The notes: generated by a model not told the origin, from the letters alone. A stretch of DNA of 64,000 nt from Citrobacter sp. MGH106 (GCF_001037495.1 NZ_KQ089822.1:930001-994000), one strand, 5' to 3'; positions 9,770 through 20,120 are shown, counted from the first letter of the stretch. Translations and numbers: made by a program.

Positions 9770-10468
9770 ATGAAACATGACCATTTTGTTGTTCAAAGCC
9801 CCGATAAACCCGCGCAACAGTTGCTGCTGTTGTTTCATGGTGTAGGCGATAACCCTGTTGCCATGGGAGAGATAGGATCCTGGTTTGCACCTTTGTTTCC
9901 GGATGCGCTGATAGTGAGTATCGGCGGTGCTGAGCCATATGCTGCCACCTCCGGGCGTCAATGGTTTTCCGTTCAGGGCGTAACGGAAGAGAACCGTCAG
10001 GAACGTGTTGACGCTATCATGCCGGTATTTATCGAAACCGTTCGCTACTGGCAAAAACAGAGCGGCGTCGCACCTGGGGCAACTGCATTGATAGGCTTTT
10101 CGCAGGGGGCTATTATGTCGCTTGAAAGCATCAAAGCCGAGCCTGGACTGGCATCACGGGTGATTGCCTTTAATGGTCGTTACGCCAGTTTGCCGGAAGT
10201 GGCAACGACGGCCACGACAGTACATTTGATTCACGGTGGTGAAGACCGGGTGATTGAGTTATCTCACGCCGTTGCGGCTCAGGACGCGTTAATTCGCGCG
10301 GGCGGTGATGTGACGCTGGATATCGTTGAAAACCTGGGTCACGCCATTGACGATCGCAGCATGCAGTTTGCTCTCGACCATTTGCGCTTTACTGTGCCGA
10401 AGCACTATTTCGATGAAGCGTTAAGTGGGGGGAAACCAAACGATGATGATGTCATTGAGATGATGTAA
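9770..10468 (+). CDS. ypfH: YpfH, carboxylesterase of the alpha/beta-hydrolase fold
   Basis: The 232-residue protein belongs to the phospholipase/carboxylesterase (acyl-protein-thioesterase-like) family. The nucleophile elbow GFSQGA lies near residues 112-117, an aspartate is present in HGGEDRV, and the catalytic histidine is in NLGHAID near residue 190. E. coli YpfH has general esterase activity on short acyl esters; its natural substrate is unknown. It starts at an ATG after AAGGAG and ends just before a BIME-type repeat. Confidence 0.92.
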   Translation: MKHDHFVVQSPDKPAQQLLLLFHGVGDNPVAMGEIGSWFAPLFPDALIVSIGGAEPYAATSGRQWFSVQGVTEENRQERVDAIMPVFIETVRYWQKQSGVAPGATALIGFSQGAIMSLESIKAEPGLASRVIAFNGRYASLPEVATTATTVHLIHGGEDRVIELSHAVAAQDALIRAGGDVTLDIVENLGHAIDDRSMQFALDHLRFTVPKHYFDEALSGGKPNDDDVIEMM

Positions 10469-10472
10469 CCCT

Positions 10473-10543
10473 GTAGGCCAGATAAGCGTAGCGCCATCAG
10501 GCGCGGGTGCCGGATGGCAACGCTACGCGTATAATTCGGCCTA
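10473..10543. repeat. BIME: pair of REP sequences between ypfH and ypfN
   Basis: Two REP units lie in inverted order: GTAGGCCAGATAAGCGTAGC at 10473 onward, and GCCGGATGGCAACGCTACGC from 10509, ending CGGCCTAC at 10543. They can pair with each other through the GCGTAGC/GCTACGC core. The element fills almost the whole convergent intergenic region and likely insulates the two transcripts. Confidence 0.8.
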
Positions 10544-10547
10544 CGGG

Positions 10548-10748
10548 TTATTTTTTCGGTTGGTCTTTGTTCGGCCAATCGTCGTCGTCGTCCCATTTAT
10601 CGTTAAAGTCACGATGCGGGGGAAGCTCCGGTTTATTCGCGAGAAATTTTTTGTGGTCGACGCGCTTGAGATCTTTAATTACATTCAGCAATACGCCTAC
10701 CAGAAACACCAGCACTAAAATCCACCAATATTTAGCCAGCCAGTCCAT
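10548..10748 (-). CDS. ypfN: YpfN, small inner-membrane protein (UPF0370)
   Basis: The 66-residue protein has one transmembrane helix (residues about 5-24) and a charged cytoplasmic tail ending in a DDDDDWP acidic segment. It matches E. coli YpfN, whose function is unknown. I use the ATG at 10748, which has AGGA seven bases upstream; the ATG two codons earlier is too close to that site. It is the last gene of the yffB-dapE-ypfN group, 27 nt after dapE. Confidence 0.9.
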   Translation of the reverse strand: MDWLAKYWWILVLVFLVGVLLNVIKDLKRVDHKKFLANKPELPPHRDFNDKWDDDDDWPNKDQPKK

Positions 10749-10775
10749 GCTCATTTCCTCTTACAGGGCCACTCA

Positions 10776-11903
10776 TCAGGCGACGAGTTGCTCCATGATA
10801 CGTTGATACATTCGGGCAAGCAGTTGCAGGTCGGCGGCATTAACGCATTCATTTATTTTATGAATGGTGGCATTGACCGGACCAAGTTCAACCACCTGCG
10901 CCCCCATGCGGGCAATAAAACGCCCGTCGGACGTTCCGCCTGTAGTCAGTAACTGCGGTTTAATTTCATTATAGTGCTCAATGGCGTTCACCACTGCATC
11001 CACCAGTTTGCCGCGCTCGGTCAGGAATGGCTGGCCGGAGAGCCACCAGTCAACGGTGTAACGCAACTGGTGCTTATCCAGCAATTCCAGCACCCGGCAT
11101 TTGATCATCTCGTCATTTAACTCAGTGCTGAAACGGAAGTTGAACTGGATAAACAGTTCACCAGGGATAACATTGTTGCTGCCGGTTCCTGCCTGAATAT
11201 TGGCAATTTGCATGCTCGTTGCCGGGAAGAATTCATTGCCCTGATCCCACTCGATCGCCACCAGTTCATTCAGCATTGGCGCTGCGCGGTGAACCGGGTT
11301 ATCGGCCAGATGCGGGTAGGCTACGTGACCCTGCACGCCGTGAATGGTCAGGTTGCAGGTCAGTGAACCCCGACGCCCATTTTTTACCACGTCACCGACG
11401 ATTTCCGTACTGGACGGCTCGCCGACCAGACAATAGTCCAGCCGCTCGTTGCGCGCCATCAGCGCTTCGACCACCTTAACGGTGCCATTTTTGGCGCTGG
11501 CTTCTTCGTCTGAAGTGATTAAAAACGCCAGACGGCCTTTGTGGTTAGGGTGTTGGGCGACGAAGCGCTCAGCTGCGACAACCATCGCCGCCAGCGAGCC
11601 TTTCATATCGGCAGCGCCACGCCCGAACAGCAGGCCGTCGCGGATCGTCGGTTCAAATGGCGGATTAATCCAGCGATCAACATCGCCAGCGGGCACTACG
11701 TCGGTGTGACCGGCAAATGCCAGCGTCTCACCTTGTCCGCGCCATGCCCAAAAATTCTGTGTGTCACCAAAATCCATACGCTCAACGGTAAAACCTACCG
11801 CGCGCAGGCGTTCAATCATTAACGCCTGGCACCCGGCATCATCCGGGCTCAGGGAAGGACGGCGAATAAGCTGCTGTGTCAGCTCAATAACCGGGCACGA
11901 CAT
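10776..11903 (-). CDS. dapE: Succinyl-diaminopimelate desuccinylase
   Basis: DapE hydrolyses N-succinyl-LL-diaminopimelate in the lysine/peptidoglycan precursor pathway. The 375-residue M20-family dizinc enzyme shows FAGHTDVVP (metal histidine), the [10 protein letters not shown] bridging aspartate and the TSDEEA catalytic/metal glutamates, followed by a dimerisation domain and a C-terminal histidine in ATIHKINE. The length equals that of E. coli DapE. It follows yffB by three bases and precedes ypfN, so the three are likely one transcript. Confidence 0.97.
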   Translation of the reverse strand: MSCPVIELTQQLIRRPSLSPDDAGCQALMIERLRAVGFTVERMDFGDTQNFWAWRGQGETLAFAGHTDVVPAGDVDRWINPPFEPTIRDGLLFGRGAADMKGSLAAMVVAAERFVAQHPNHKGRLAFLITSDEEASAKNGTVKVVEALMARNERLDYCLVGEPSSTEIVGDVVKNGRRGSLTCNLTIHGVQGHVAYPHLADNPVHRAAPMLNELVAIEWDQGNEFFPATSMQIANIQAGTGSNNVIPGELFIQFNFRFSTELNDEMIKCRVLELLDKHQLRYTVDWWLSGQPFLTERGKLVDAVVNAIEHYNEIKPQLLTTGGTSDGRFIARMGAQVVELGPVNATIHKINECVNAADLQLLARMYQRIMEQLVA

Positions 11904-11906
11904 AGA

Positions 11907-12263
11907 CTACACCTCATTAAAAAACTGCATATAACTGGATTCACTGAAACCCAGCAGCATAGGCTTACCCGGCGCGCAGAGCAATGGGCGTTTGATAATT
12001 GCTGGCATTTCAATCATCAACGAGGCGGCGGCATCCGCATCGGTAATTTGATTACGCGTTGCTTCATCGAGTTTACGCCATGTGGTCCCACGCGTATTGA
12101 GCAGTGACTCCCAACCTAACTCGCTGATAAAGGATTGTAATAGCGCGTTGTCGAGGCCATCGACGCGATAATCATGGAAACGATAGTCGATCCCGTGAGC
12201 TTCCAGCCAGCGCCTGGCTTTTTTAATGGTATCGCAATTCTTAATGCCGTAGAGGGTGATCAT
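11907..12263 (-). CDS. yffB: YffB, ArsC/Spx-family thioredoxin-fold protein
   Basis: The 118-residue protein of the ArsC/Spx family starts [16 protein letters not shown], with a single N-terminal cysteine (C9) in the position used by arsenate reductases. It matches E. coli YffB in length. Glutathione-dependent thiol reductase activity has been suggested for the family, but the role is unproven. I use the ATG at 12263; an upstream in-frame extension of 25 residues is AT-rich and unconserved. It overlaps no other gene and leads the dapE group. Confidence 0.9.
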   Translation of the reverse strand: MITLYGIKNCDTIKKARRWLEAHGIDYRFHDYRVDGLDNALLQSFISELGWESLLNTRGTTWRKLDEATRNQITDADAAASLMIEMPAIIKRPLLCAPGKPMLLGFSESSYMQFFNEV

Positions 12264-12650
12264 TTGAATCCTTATTAACGTAATTTGAATATTTATTCTT
12301 GTGCTTTGTGATCCCAGATAATACATATTGTCATTCAATCGTTATAGAAAAATATAACATTGTTGAACAACAGTGAATAATGATTCCTGAAAGTTCCGAA
12401 ACTCTCACTGAACTGGAATTCAGATTTTACCTCTTTGCATCAGACTGTTTTTCCATCAGAATTGCCAGAGTAGTAGATGATGTATGAATATTTCAAAATA
12501 TTGCAGTAAGTCACATAAAATTTATGGGTATGGCGCATAGTGATGACATGACCCCCAGCACTGGAGAATGTAATCACAACTATCGATTAAATTATCTTCT
12601 TTGAAAGAGAATGATTTTGTAGAATATCCATAATAATAAGAGAGGTTGTT
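12264..12650. other. 387-nt AT-rich intergenic region between yffB and ypfM
   Basis: This stretch is visibly more AT-rich than its neighbours and holds no convincing ORF besides the downstream ypfM. It must carry the promoters for the divergent yffB and ypfM transcripts. A TTGAAA at 12601 and TAGAAT at 12620 are weak promoter-like words. AGAGG before 12651 is a usable ribosome-binding site for ypfM. I see no terminator or repeat within it. Confidence 0.6.
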
Positions 12651-12710
12651 ATGATTGAACGTGAACTGGGGAACTGGAAAGACTTTATCGAAGTGATGCT
12701 TCGTAAATAA
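12651..12710 (+). CDS. ypfM: YpfM, 19-residue small protein
   Basis: A 20-codon ORF begins MIERELGNWKD and ends VMLRK, with an AGAGG ribosome-binding site seven bases before the ATG. It matches the small protein YpfM, annotated at the same place in E. coli between yffB and acrD. The peptide has charged ends, is too short for a domain assignment, and has no clear transmembrane segment. A terminator follows 30 nt downstream. Its function is unknown. Confidence 0.88.
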   Translation: MIERELGNWKDFIEVMLRK

Positions 12711-12740
12711 ATTTCTGGCAGACAATCCTGAAAAGGATAA

Positions 12741-12771
12741 AAAAAGGCGACTTATTGTAAGTCGCCTTTTT
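12741..12771. terminator. Bidirectional terminator between ypfM and acrD
   Basis: A 14-bp stem (AAAAAGGCGACTTA pairing with TAAGTCGCCTTTTT) with a TTG loop gives T-runs on both strands. It ends ypfM on the plus strand and acrD on the minus strand. Confidence 0.92.
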
Positions 12772-12777
12772 TGTGTG

Positions 12778-15700
12778 TTATTCCGGTTTTGGCTTCAGAG
12801 GGAAGCGCCTGCGCACCAGTACAAAGAACAGTGGGACGAAGTAAATAGCCAGAATCGTGGCTGAAATCATCCCGCCCATCACGCCGGTACCAACCGCATG
12901 TTGACCGCCGGAGCCTGCACCGCTGCTGATGGTCATCGGTAACACCCCGAATATAAACGCCAGAGAGGTCATCAAAATCGGACGCAGGCGCTGGCGACAC
13001 GCATGCAGCGTGGCGTCGAGCAAATCGTGCCCTTTTTCATTCATCTCATTGGCGAATTCAACAATCAAGATCGCGTTTTTGGCCGAAAGCCCGATAACTG
13101 TTAATAACCCGACCTGGAAATACACATCGTTTTCCAGACCCCGCGCCCAGGTTGCCAGCAGGGCGCCAATCACCCCCAACGGTACGACCAGCATGACGGA
13201 GAATGGAACAGACCAGCTTTCATACAGCGCGGCGAGGCACAGGAATACCACCAGCAGTGAAATGGCATACAGAGCAGGGGCCTGGGAACCAGAAAGTCGT
13301 TCCTGATATGACATTGCCGTCCATTCGAGGCCGAATCCAGTCGGCAACTGATGGACCAGGGATTCCATTACGTCCATTGCTGTACCGGTACTGACGCCGG
13401 GCGCGGCTTCCCCTACGATCTCGACGGCAGAGTAACCGTTATAGCGTTCCAGGCGCGGCGAACCTGTCTCCCAGCGCGAGGTGGCAAATGCTGAGAAGGG
13501 CACCATGCCGCCGCTATTATTGCGCACGTACCAGAGATTGATGTCATCAGGAAGCATGCGATATTTTGCTGCCGCCTGTACATAAACCTTCTTCACGCGA
13601 CCCCTGTCCATAAAGTCATTGACGTAACTGGAGCCCCAGGCCGTCTGCAATGTATCGTTGATATCATCAATCGAAACCCCCAGCGCCTGGGCTTTACGCT
13701 GGTCGATATCAATTTGCAACTGCGGGCTGTCGTCCAGACCATTATGGCGTACGCGGGTCAGGGAGGTGTCTTTAGCTGCAAGCTCAATCAGCTTGTCACG
13801 CGCCGCCATTAACGCATCATGACCCGCACCGGCATGATCCTGTAATTCCATATCGAAACCGGCAGAGCTACCGAGGCCGCTAATAGCCGGAGGGCTACTG
13901 GCGAAGACGCGAGCCTCTTTAATCTGGTTAAAGGCTTTGGTGGCGCGCTCGATAATGGCAAATGAGGTTCCGGTAGTGGTACCACGCTCATCCCAGTCTT
14001 TTAAGCGGACGAACATTCGCGCTACGTTTTGTCCATTTCCGCCAGGGCCGGAACCGACCGTGGAGAAGACTGACATAATGTTGTCTTTTTCATGGGTGAA
14101 GTAATACTTCTCCACTTCTTCCACCACTTTTAACGTCTGCTGCTGGGTGGAGCCGCTGGGCAACTGTACTGAAGTGGTGAACATACCCCTGTCTTCCAGC
14201 GGCAGGAAAGAGGTTGGCAGCCGCAGGAACAGGAACACCATTCCGCCGAGCAGCAACACGTAGATCAGTATCCAGCGCAGGCTGCGATGTAAGATTCTGG
14301 CGACACCTTTCTCGTAGCGTTCGGCGTTGTGGTTAAACATGCGGTTAAACCAGCCGAAGAATCCGGTTTGTCCGTGGTGTTCGCCCTTATGCAGCGGCTT
14401 GAGTAGCGTGGCGCACAGAGCAGGAGTCAGGATCATCGCCACCAGTACCGAGAGCACCATCGCTGAGACAATCGTAATCGAGAACTGACGGTAAATTGCC
14501 CCGGTCGTGCCGCCGAAGAAGGCCATCGGGATAAACACTGCCGACAGCACCATGGCGATACCAACCAACGCCCCCTGAATCTGCCCCATCGATTTTCGTG
14601 TTGCTTCACGCGGCGAGAGACCTTCCTCGCTCATGATTCGCTCGACGTTTTCCACTACCACAATGGCGTCATCAACCAGCAGGCCAATTGCCAGCACCAT
14701 TGCAAACATCGTTAATGTGTTAACACTGTAGCCAAAGGCATAGAGCACAGAGAAGGTGCCCATTAAGACGACGGGGACAGCAATCGTGGGAATAAGCGTC
14801 GCACGGAAGTTTTGTAAAAACAGGTACATCACCAGGAATACCAGCGCAATGGCTTCCAGCAGCGTTTTCACCACGTCAATAATCGAAGCTTTTACAAAAG
14901 AGGTGGTTTCATATGCCACCTTGTATTCCAGACCATGAGGGAAGTACTGAGACAGCTCATTGAGGCGATTGATAACCAGATCGGCCGTTGCCATTTCATT
15001 GGCGCCAGAGGCGAGTTTAACACCAAGACCAGATGCGGGATTTCCGTTAAACCGGCTGAGGTAGTCATACTTCTCGGCCCCCATTTCGACCGTTGCCACA
15101 TCACTCAGTTTAACCTCTGAACCGTTCTGATTGACGCGCAGCGTAATATCGCGGAATTGTTGTGGCGTTTGTAGCAATGACTGAGCATTAATCGTCGCAT
15201 TCAGCGCCTGCTTGTCCACTGAAGGTGTACCACCAAGTTGGCCAACGGCAATTTGAGCATTCTGTGACTCAATAGCATCGGTCACATCTTTGGCGGTCAT
15301 CTGGAAGCTGTTAAGTTTGGCTGGGTCGAGCCAGATACGCATGGAGTATTGTGACCCGTAGGCGTCAATATCTCCCACGCCGTTAATTCGGCTGAGCGGA
15401 TCCTGAATATTACTGGCGACGTAGTCTGCAATGTCCTGCTTGTCCATTGAGCCGTCAGTAGAGACAAAAGCGATGGTCAGAATATTGGTATCCCCGGTTT
15501 TACGCACGGTTACCCCCTGATCCTGTACCGCCTGCGGCAACTTACGCATTGCCGATTGCAGCTGGTTTTGTACCTGCTGCACGGCTTCATCAGGATCGGT
15601 TCCTGCTACAAAGCTAAGCATTACCGTCGCCTGACCCGTCCCGCTGCTTTGTGATGACATATACATCAGATTATCGAGGCCGGTCATGTTCTGCTCGATA

Positions 15701-15891
15701 ACCTGGGTCACGGTGTTTTCCAGAGTTTGTGCTGATGCACCAGGATAATTCGCAGTCACGCGCACGTTTGGCGGAGCGAGATCGGGATATTGCTCAACGG
15801 GCAGCGAAAAAATAGCCAGGGTTCCTGTCAGGCACAACAGGATAGCTAACACCCAGGCAAAAATGGGGCGATCGATAAAAAAATTCGCCAT
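12778..15891 (-). CDS. acrD: AcrD, RND multidrug/aminoglycoside efflux pump
   Basis: The 1037-residue inner-membrane RND transporter has the same length as E. coli AcrD. It exports aminoglycosides, bile acids and other amphiphiles, working with AcrA and TolC encoded elsewhere. The N-terminal helix [17 protein letters not shown] is followed by a periplasmic porter domain, and TM4 carries the proton-relay aspartates in [14 protein letters not shown] (around residues 400-415). A second porter domain and TM segments to about residue 1030 follow. No membrane-fusion protein gene is adjacent, as is normal for acrD. A BaeR-like box lies upstream. Confidence 0.97.
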   Translation of the reverse strand: MANFFIDRPIFAWVLAILLCLTGTLAIFSLPVEQYPDLAPPNVRVTANYPGASAQTLENTVTQVIEQNMTGLDNLMYMSSQSSGTGQATVMLSFVAGTDPDEAVQQVQNQLQSAMRKLPQAVQDQGVTVRKTGDTNILTIAFVSTDGSMDKQDIADYVASNIQDPLSRINGVGDIDAYGSQYSMRIWLDPAKLNSFQMTAKDVTDAIESQNAQIAVGQLGGTPSVDKQALNATINAQSLLQTPQQFRDITLRVNQNGSEVKLSDVATVEMGAEKYDYLSRFNGNPASGLGVKLASGANEMATADLVINRLNELSQYFPHGLEYKVAYETTSFVKASIIDVVKTLLEAIALVFLVMYLFLQNFRATLIPTIAVPVVLMGTFSVLYAFGYSVNTLTMFAMVLAIGLLVDDAIVVVENVERIMSEEGLSPREATRKSMGQIQGALVGIAMVLSAVFIPMAFFGGTTGAIYRQFSITIVSAMVLSVLVAMILTPALCATLLKPLHKGEHHGQTGFFGWFNRMFNHNAERYEKGVARILHRSLRWILIYVLLLGGMVFLFLRLPTSFLPLEDRGMFTTSVQLPSGSTQQQTLKVVEEVEKYYFTHEKDNIMSVFSTVGSGPGGNGQNVARMFVRLKDWDERGTTTGTSFAIIERATKAFNQIKEARVFASSPPAISGLGSSAGFDMELQDHAGAGHDALMAARDKLIELAAKDTSLTRVRHNGLDDSPQLQIDIDQRKAQALGVSIDDINDTLQTAWGSSYVNDFMDRGRVKKVYVQAAAKYRMLPDDINLWYVRNNSGGMVPFSAFATSRWETGSPRLERYNGYSAVEIVGEAAPGVSTGTAMDVMESLVHQLPTGFGLEWTAMSYQERLSGSQAPALYAISLLVVFLCLAALYESWSVPFSVMLVVPLGVIGALLATWARGLENDVYFQVGLLTVIGLSAKNAILIVEFANEMNEKGHDLLDATLHACRQRLRPILMTSLAFIFGVLPMTISSGAGSGGQHAVGTGVMGGMISATILAIYFVPLFFVLVRRRFPLKPKPE

Positions 15892-15961
15892 TAAAAGGGG
15901 ACCTCGTGTTTCTGCATATAATAATGGGTATGACTTGCTTCACTGTAGCGGCAAGGTACGG

Positions 15962-15979
15962 GCCAAACGTGGAGAAAAA
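15962..15979 (-). promoter_or_regulatory. BaeR-like box upstream of acrD
   Basis: On the minus strand the sequence TTTTTCTCCACGTTTGGC lies about 71 bases before the acrD start. It closely matches the BaeR box described for E. coli acrD and mdtA (TTTTTCTCC-A-T-N-A-TTGGC type), differing at two positions near the centre. This suggests envelope-stress control of acrD by BaeSR. Confidence 0.7.
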
Positions 15980-16096
15980 AAGAAGATAATGTAAATTATC
16001 ATGCGCGTTTACAGCGTACCTTTTGTGCCAACGCCGTCTGGCCTGCACCTGGACTATCCGGCGTTTTATCGTTGTTTACATGAGTTGTCTTTCCCT

Positions 16097-17773
16097 TTAT
16101 GCCGATCGAAAGCTGATGCTCACCAGCGTTCCGCCTCCGGAGGGCTGGGAGAAGGTCAACGTGCCGCCAAGTCTTTCTGCCCGCTCACGCATAATATTCA
16201 AACCGTAGTGTCCTGTAGGCTCATGAGGCTCACCAATTCCGATGCCGTTATCCCGGATATAAACAGTGTGGTTATCATCCGGTGCAGTCACGCAACTGAC
16301 GGCAATTTCGGTCGCACTGGCATGTTTAATGGCGTTAAGCACAGCTTCACGCACGATCTGCAACAGATGCACCTGCATTTGCGCATCCAGCGCCAGCGTT
16401 GGTAATCGGCAATCGAGTGTCAGTTTAGCCGAAGTCTGATTTTGCAGGGTTTCCAGCATTTCATGCAGGGCGGAGGGCAGATCCGCCTGCTGCAAGGTCA
16501 GACGGAAGGTCGTGAGCAGCTCGCGCAGTTGGCGGTAAGCATCGTTCAACGCCTGAGAAAAGTCCGCCATGATACTCTGCGCCGGGGCGTTATCTTCCGG
16601 GATCGAGCGTTTCAGCAGCGTGAGCTGAATGCGTAAATAGGAGAGTACCTGCGCCAGCGAGTCGTGGAGTTCGCGCGCGATGGTCGCTCGCTCTTCCATT
16701 AACAATAACTGCTGAAAATGTTTCTGCGCCTGATTAAAGTACAGCCCGCGCCCCAGCATGGTCGAAACGCTGTTCAACAGCGGTGTGGAAGCATGCACAT
16801 TGGGGCTTTGCCAGTGAAGTTCACCATAAACGGTATCCTGCATCATGACCGGCAGGATCTGCATTGGCAGGTCGTGGCTTTCCGTCCCCTCACTGATACG
16901 CCAGTTATCACCGACGGTGAGTTCCAGGAAATACGCAGCGTCGTGTTCGCGGACAATTTGTAAAATATGCCGGAAGCAGTGCACATCAATTTGGCTGGTA
17001 TTCAGCGCCTGAGAACACTGGTACAACACTTCCAGGCGGCGGTTTGCTTCGTGGAGATCGTGCGTTTTCTCAGCCACAGAGGCTTCCAGCGAACGATACA
17101 GCTTATGCAACTCACTCGACATCTGGCTAAAGGTCTTAGCCAGCAATCCCAGTTCGTTAGGCAAATCAGTGTCCAGCGACGGGATATCAAACTGACCGTG
17201 TTCAATGTGCTGGCTGGCCATCACCAGCTTATTGAGTGGACGAACCACCTGCTGGCGAATACGCCGTAGGGTAAAGAACACCAGAGTAAATATTCCGATC
17301 CCGCCTGCCAGTGAAATCCCAAAAACCAGTTTCACTTTACGCTCGGCATAATGCTGTAACGCCAACACGAAGAGGTCAATTTGATCAACATAGTTGTTGA
17401 TATTGGTTTGATACCATTTCAAATCGCCACTTATCAGTCGGGAGTTCATTTCCAGCCAGTTTGCATGCAGATGTCCATAGCGGCTTTTTACCGTTTGCGG
17501 CACATACCAGGCGTTCAGATTTTGTAATGCTGGAGAGTTTAGCGCCTGCTGGAACAACTCACGGTGTGAACTGAGTTGCGGGCTGTTGCTTTGTAGATCG
17601 TAACCCAGCCGATAGCTTTGCATGCGTAATGAACCGGCAATATTGATGGCTTCCGCATCTCGCAAGCTGCTGGTCAGTGTGAGCAGTGCAATGCCCGTTG
17701 AGAGAATTGACAGCAGCACAATGTAGAAAAAAGCCTTGGCCAGGCTGGCCGATACCGGACGTTTTACCGTCAC
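16097..17773 (-). CDS. narQ: NarQ, nitrate/nitrite sensor histidine kinase
   Basis: The 558-residue sensor kinase phosphorylates NarL and NarP in response to nitrate and nitrite. TM1 lies near residues 11-34 and precedes the P-box-like sequence SLRMQSYRLGY, the nitrate-binding helix region with its arginine. TM2 is near 145-165, followed by a HAMP domain. The phosphoacceptor histidine is in ARELHDSLAQ, and the ATP-binding domain has DNGIGIG and GHYGLNIMRERAE. I use a GTG start at 17773 by alignment with E. coli NarQ (566 residues) and a GAGG site; an upstream ATG at 17827 would add 18 residues. The C-terminus is about eight residues shorter than E. coli. It is divergent from aegA. Confidence 0.93.
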   Translation of the reverse strand: MTVKRPVSASLAKAFFYIVLLSILSTGIALLTLTSSLRDAEAINIAGSLRMQSYRLGYDLQSNSPQLSSHRELFQQALNSPALQNLNAWYVPQTVKSRYGHLHANWLEMNSRLISGDLKWYQTNINNYVDQIDLFVLALQHYAERKVKLVFGISLAGGIGIFTLVFFTLRRIRQQVVRPLNKLVMASQHIEHGQFDIPSLDTDLPNELGLLAKTFSQMSSELHKLYRSLEASVAEKTHDLHEANRRLEVLYQCSQALNTSQIDVHCFRHILQIVREHDAAYFLELTVGDNWRISEGTESHDLPMQILPVMMQDTVYGELHWQSPNVHASTPLLNSVSTMLGRGLYFNQAQKHFQQLLLMEERATIARELHDSLAQVLSYLRIQLTLLKRSIPEDNAPAQSIMADFSQALNDAYRQLRELLTTFRLTLQQADLPSALHEMLETLQNQTSAKLTLDCRLPTLALDAQMQVHLLQIVREAVLNAIKHASATEIAVSCVTAPDDNHTVYIRDNGIGIGEPHEPTGHYGLNIMRERAERLGGTLTFSQPSGGGTLVSISFRSA

Positions 17774-18036
17774 TTGCGCATCCTCACACAATACATGTAG
17801 CGCTTTGATACAGCTAAAACGATTCAATGTATTTGATAAATGTTAATAAAATCGCCTGAAACAGGATGGTAACTGAAACGCAATTTCATATGCGATGAAA
17901 TAAATTGATCTGCCACAGGTTCTGGATAAATAGTTGTGCTTCCTGGGCAAATGAACATTGCCGCCCTCTTCAGGGTCGGTTAATAACAACAGTCATATAA
18001 AGAATAAGGTTTTTGCAACCAAAAAAGAAGGAAGCC

Positions 18037-20007
18037 ATGAATCGTTTTATTATGGTCAATAGCCAACAGTGCCTGGGATGCTATGCCTGCGAAGTCGCCT
18101 GTGTCATGGCCCATAATGGTGAGCAGCATGTCCTGAGCCAACGGCATTTTCAGCCCCGAATTACGGTCATTAAACATCAGCATCAACGCAGCGCGGTGAC
18201 CTGCCACCACTGTGAGGATGCACCTTGCGCCAGAAGCTGTCCAAACGGTGCAATCAGCCATGACAATGACAGCATTCAGGTAAATTCGCAAAAGTGTATC
18301 GGCTGTAAATCCTGCGTCGTTGCCTGTCCCTTTGGCACGATGCAGATCGTACTTACTCCCGTTGCGAAAGGAAAGGTGAAAGCGACAGCGCATAAATGCG
18401 ATCTGTGTCAGGGACGTGAAGAGGGACCGGCCTGCGTGGAAAACTGTCCGGCGCAGGCGCTACAGTTGGTGACGCAAACTTCGCTCACCGGTCTGTCAAA
18501 AGCACGTCGACTGCGCACGGCCAGTCTGGAGAGCCAGCCCTGGCATGCCAGGGCGACCGATTTAACCTCCCACATGATCACCAAACGCGAGCAGATGCAG
18601 GCTACTCCGCCGCGCGGCGAGCCAGATAAGCTGGCGATTGAGGCACGTAAAACCAGTTTTGATGAAATCTATTTGCCATTTCGTACGGCACAGGCTGAGC
18701 GGGAAGCCTCCCGCTGCCTGAAGTGTGGTGAACACAGCATCTGCGAATGGACATGTCCACTGCACAATCATATTCCCCAGTGGATTGAGCTGGTGAAAGC
18801 AGGAAATATTGATGCAGCAGTGGAGCTTTCTCACCAGACCAACTGTCTGCCGGAAATTACCGGGCGGGTATGTCCTCAGGACCGGCTCTGTGAAGGGGCA
18901 TGTACGGTGCGTAACGAGCATGGTGCGGTCACTATCGGCAATATTGAACGTTACATCTCTGACCGGGCGCTGAGTAAAGGATGGCGGCCTGATTTAGGCG
19001 ATGTGCAAAAAGTGGATAAGCGCGTCGCTATTATTGGCGCAGGGCCTGCCGGTCTGGCTTGTGCGGATGTGTTAGTGCGCAACGGCGTCAGCGTCACCGT
19101 GTACGATCGCCATCCTGAAATTGGTGGCTTACTGACGTTTGGTATTCCGGCCTTCAAACTGGATAAATCGTTACTGGTGCGTCGTCGTGAAATTTTCAGC
19201 GCTATGGGGATTAATTTCCAGCTTAACTGTGAAGTGGGTAAGGACGTAACGCTGGCATCACTACTGGACGATTATGACGCCGTGTTTGTGGGCGTAGGGA
19301 CCTATCGTTCTATGAAAGCGGATCTGCCGAACGAAGACGCGCCGGGCGTTTATGATGCGTTGCCGTTTCTGATTGCTAATACCAAGCAGGTGATGGGGCT
19401 GGATGAACTACCGGAGGAGCCGTTTATTGATACCGCCGGGCTGAACGTTGTGGTGCTGGGTGGCGGTGATACGGCGATGGATTGCGTACGTACCGCGCTA
19501 CGCCACGGTGCAAGCCAGGTGACTTGTGCTTATCGTCGTGATGAAGCCAACATGCCTGGCTCGAAAAAAGAGGTAAAAAACGCACGTGAAGAGGGGGCTA
19601 ACTTTGAATTTAACGTCCAGCCCGTTGAGCTGATGCTGAATGCCGATGGGGGCGTCAGTGGCGTACGTTTCTTACGCACACAGCTCGGCGAGCCTGATGC
19701 GCAGGGACGTCGCCGCCCGGTACCGATCGCGGGAAGTGAATTTGTGATGCCCGCTGATGCAGTCATTATGGCGTTTGGTTTCCATCCGCATGGTATGCCG
19801 TGGCTGGAGGCTCATGGTGTGAAGGTTGATGACTGGGGCCGGATTGCTGCTGATGTCGAGAGCGCTTATCGTTATCAAACGACTCATCCGAAGATCTTTG
19901 CTGGTGGTGATGCGGTACGTGGTGCGGACCTGGTGGTCACTGCAATGGCAGAAGGGCGACATGCAGCGCAGGGGATCGTCGACTGGCTGGGCATATACCC
20001 TAAATAA
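18037..20007 (+). CDS. aegA: AegA, iron-sulfur flavoprotein oxidoreductase
   Basis: The 656-residue protein fuses an N-terminal ferredoxin-like part with several CxxCxxC clusters (CLGCYACEVAC near residue 12, CIGCKSCVVACP near 85) to a glutamate synthase small-subunit-like flavoprotein. The latter has an FAD-binding GAGPAG motif near 335 and an NADPH-binding GGGDTAMD motif near 475. In E. coli AegA and its relative YgfT have been linked to anaerobic urate degradation. The start is the ATG at 18037 after AAGAAGGA. The final residues IYPK and the stop codon coincide with the edge of an ERIC element, and the C-terminus differs from E. coli. Confidence 0.92.
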   Translation: MNRFIMVNSQQCLGCYACEVACVMAHNGEQHVLSQRHFQPRITVIKHQHQRSAVTCHHCEDAPCARSCPNGAISHDNDSIQVNSQKCIGCKSCVVACPFGTMQIVLTPVAKGKVKATAHKCDLCQGREEGPACVENCPAQALQLVTQTSLTGLSKARRLRTASLESQPWHARATDLTSHMITKREQMQATPPRGEPDKLAIEARKTSFDEIYLPFRTAQAEREASRCLKCGEHSICEWTCPLHNHIPQWIELVKAGNIDAAVELSHQTNCLPEITGRVCPQDRLCEGACTVRNEHGAVTIGNIERYISDRALSKGWRPDLGDVQKVDKRVAIIGAGPAGLACADVLVRNGVSVTVYDRHPEIGGLLTFGIPAFKLDKSLLVRRREIFSAMGINFQLNCEVGKDVTLASLLDDYDAVFVGVGTYRSMKADLPNEDAPGVYDALPFLIANTKQVMGLDELPEEPFIDTAGLNVVVLGGGDTAMDCVRTALRHGASQVTCAYRRDEANMPGSKKEVKNAREEGANFEFNVQPVELMLNADGGVSGVRFLRTQLGEPDAQGRRRPVPIAGSEFVMPADAVIMAFGFHPHGMPWLEAHGVKVDDWGRIAADVESAYRYQTTHPKIFAGGDAVRGADLVVTAMAEGRHAAQGIVDWLGIYPK

Positions 20008-20120
20008 TTCGAGTTGCAGGAAGGCGGCAAAAGAAGAAATCCCCAGATGCATAGAGAGCTATGTGACCGGGGTTTCTGAGTACAGCCAACAAACCCGTCG
20101 CTTGAAGTATGACGGATATA
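19994..20120 (+). repeat. ERIC element 1, overlapping the end of aegA
   Basis: A 127-base element begins TATACCCTAAATAATTCGAG and ends AAGTATGACGGATATA, the standard ERIC/IRU termini at the standard length. Its central palindrome contains AATCCCCAGATGC and GACCGGGGTTTCTGAGT. Its first 14 bases lie inside the aegA reading frame and supply the stop codon. Same orientation as ERIC element 3. Confidence 0.88.
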
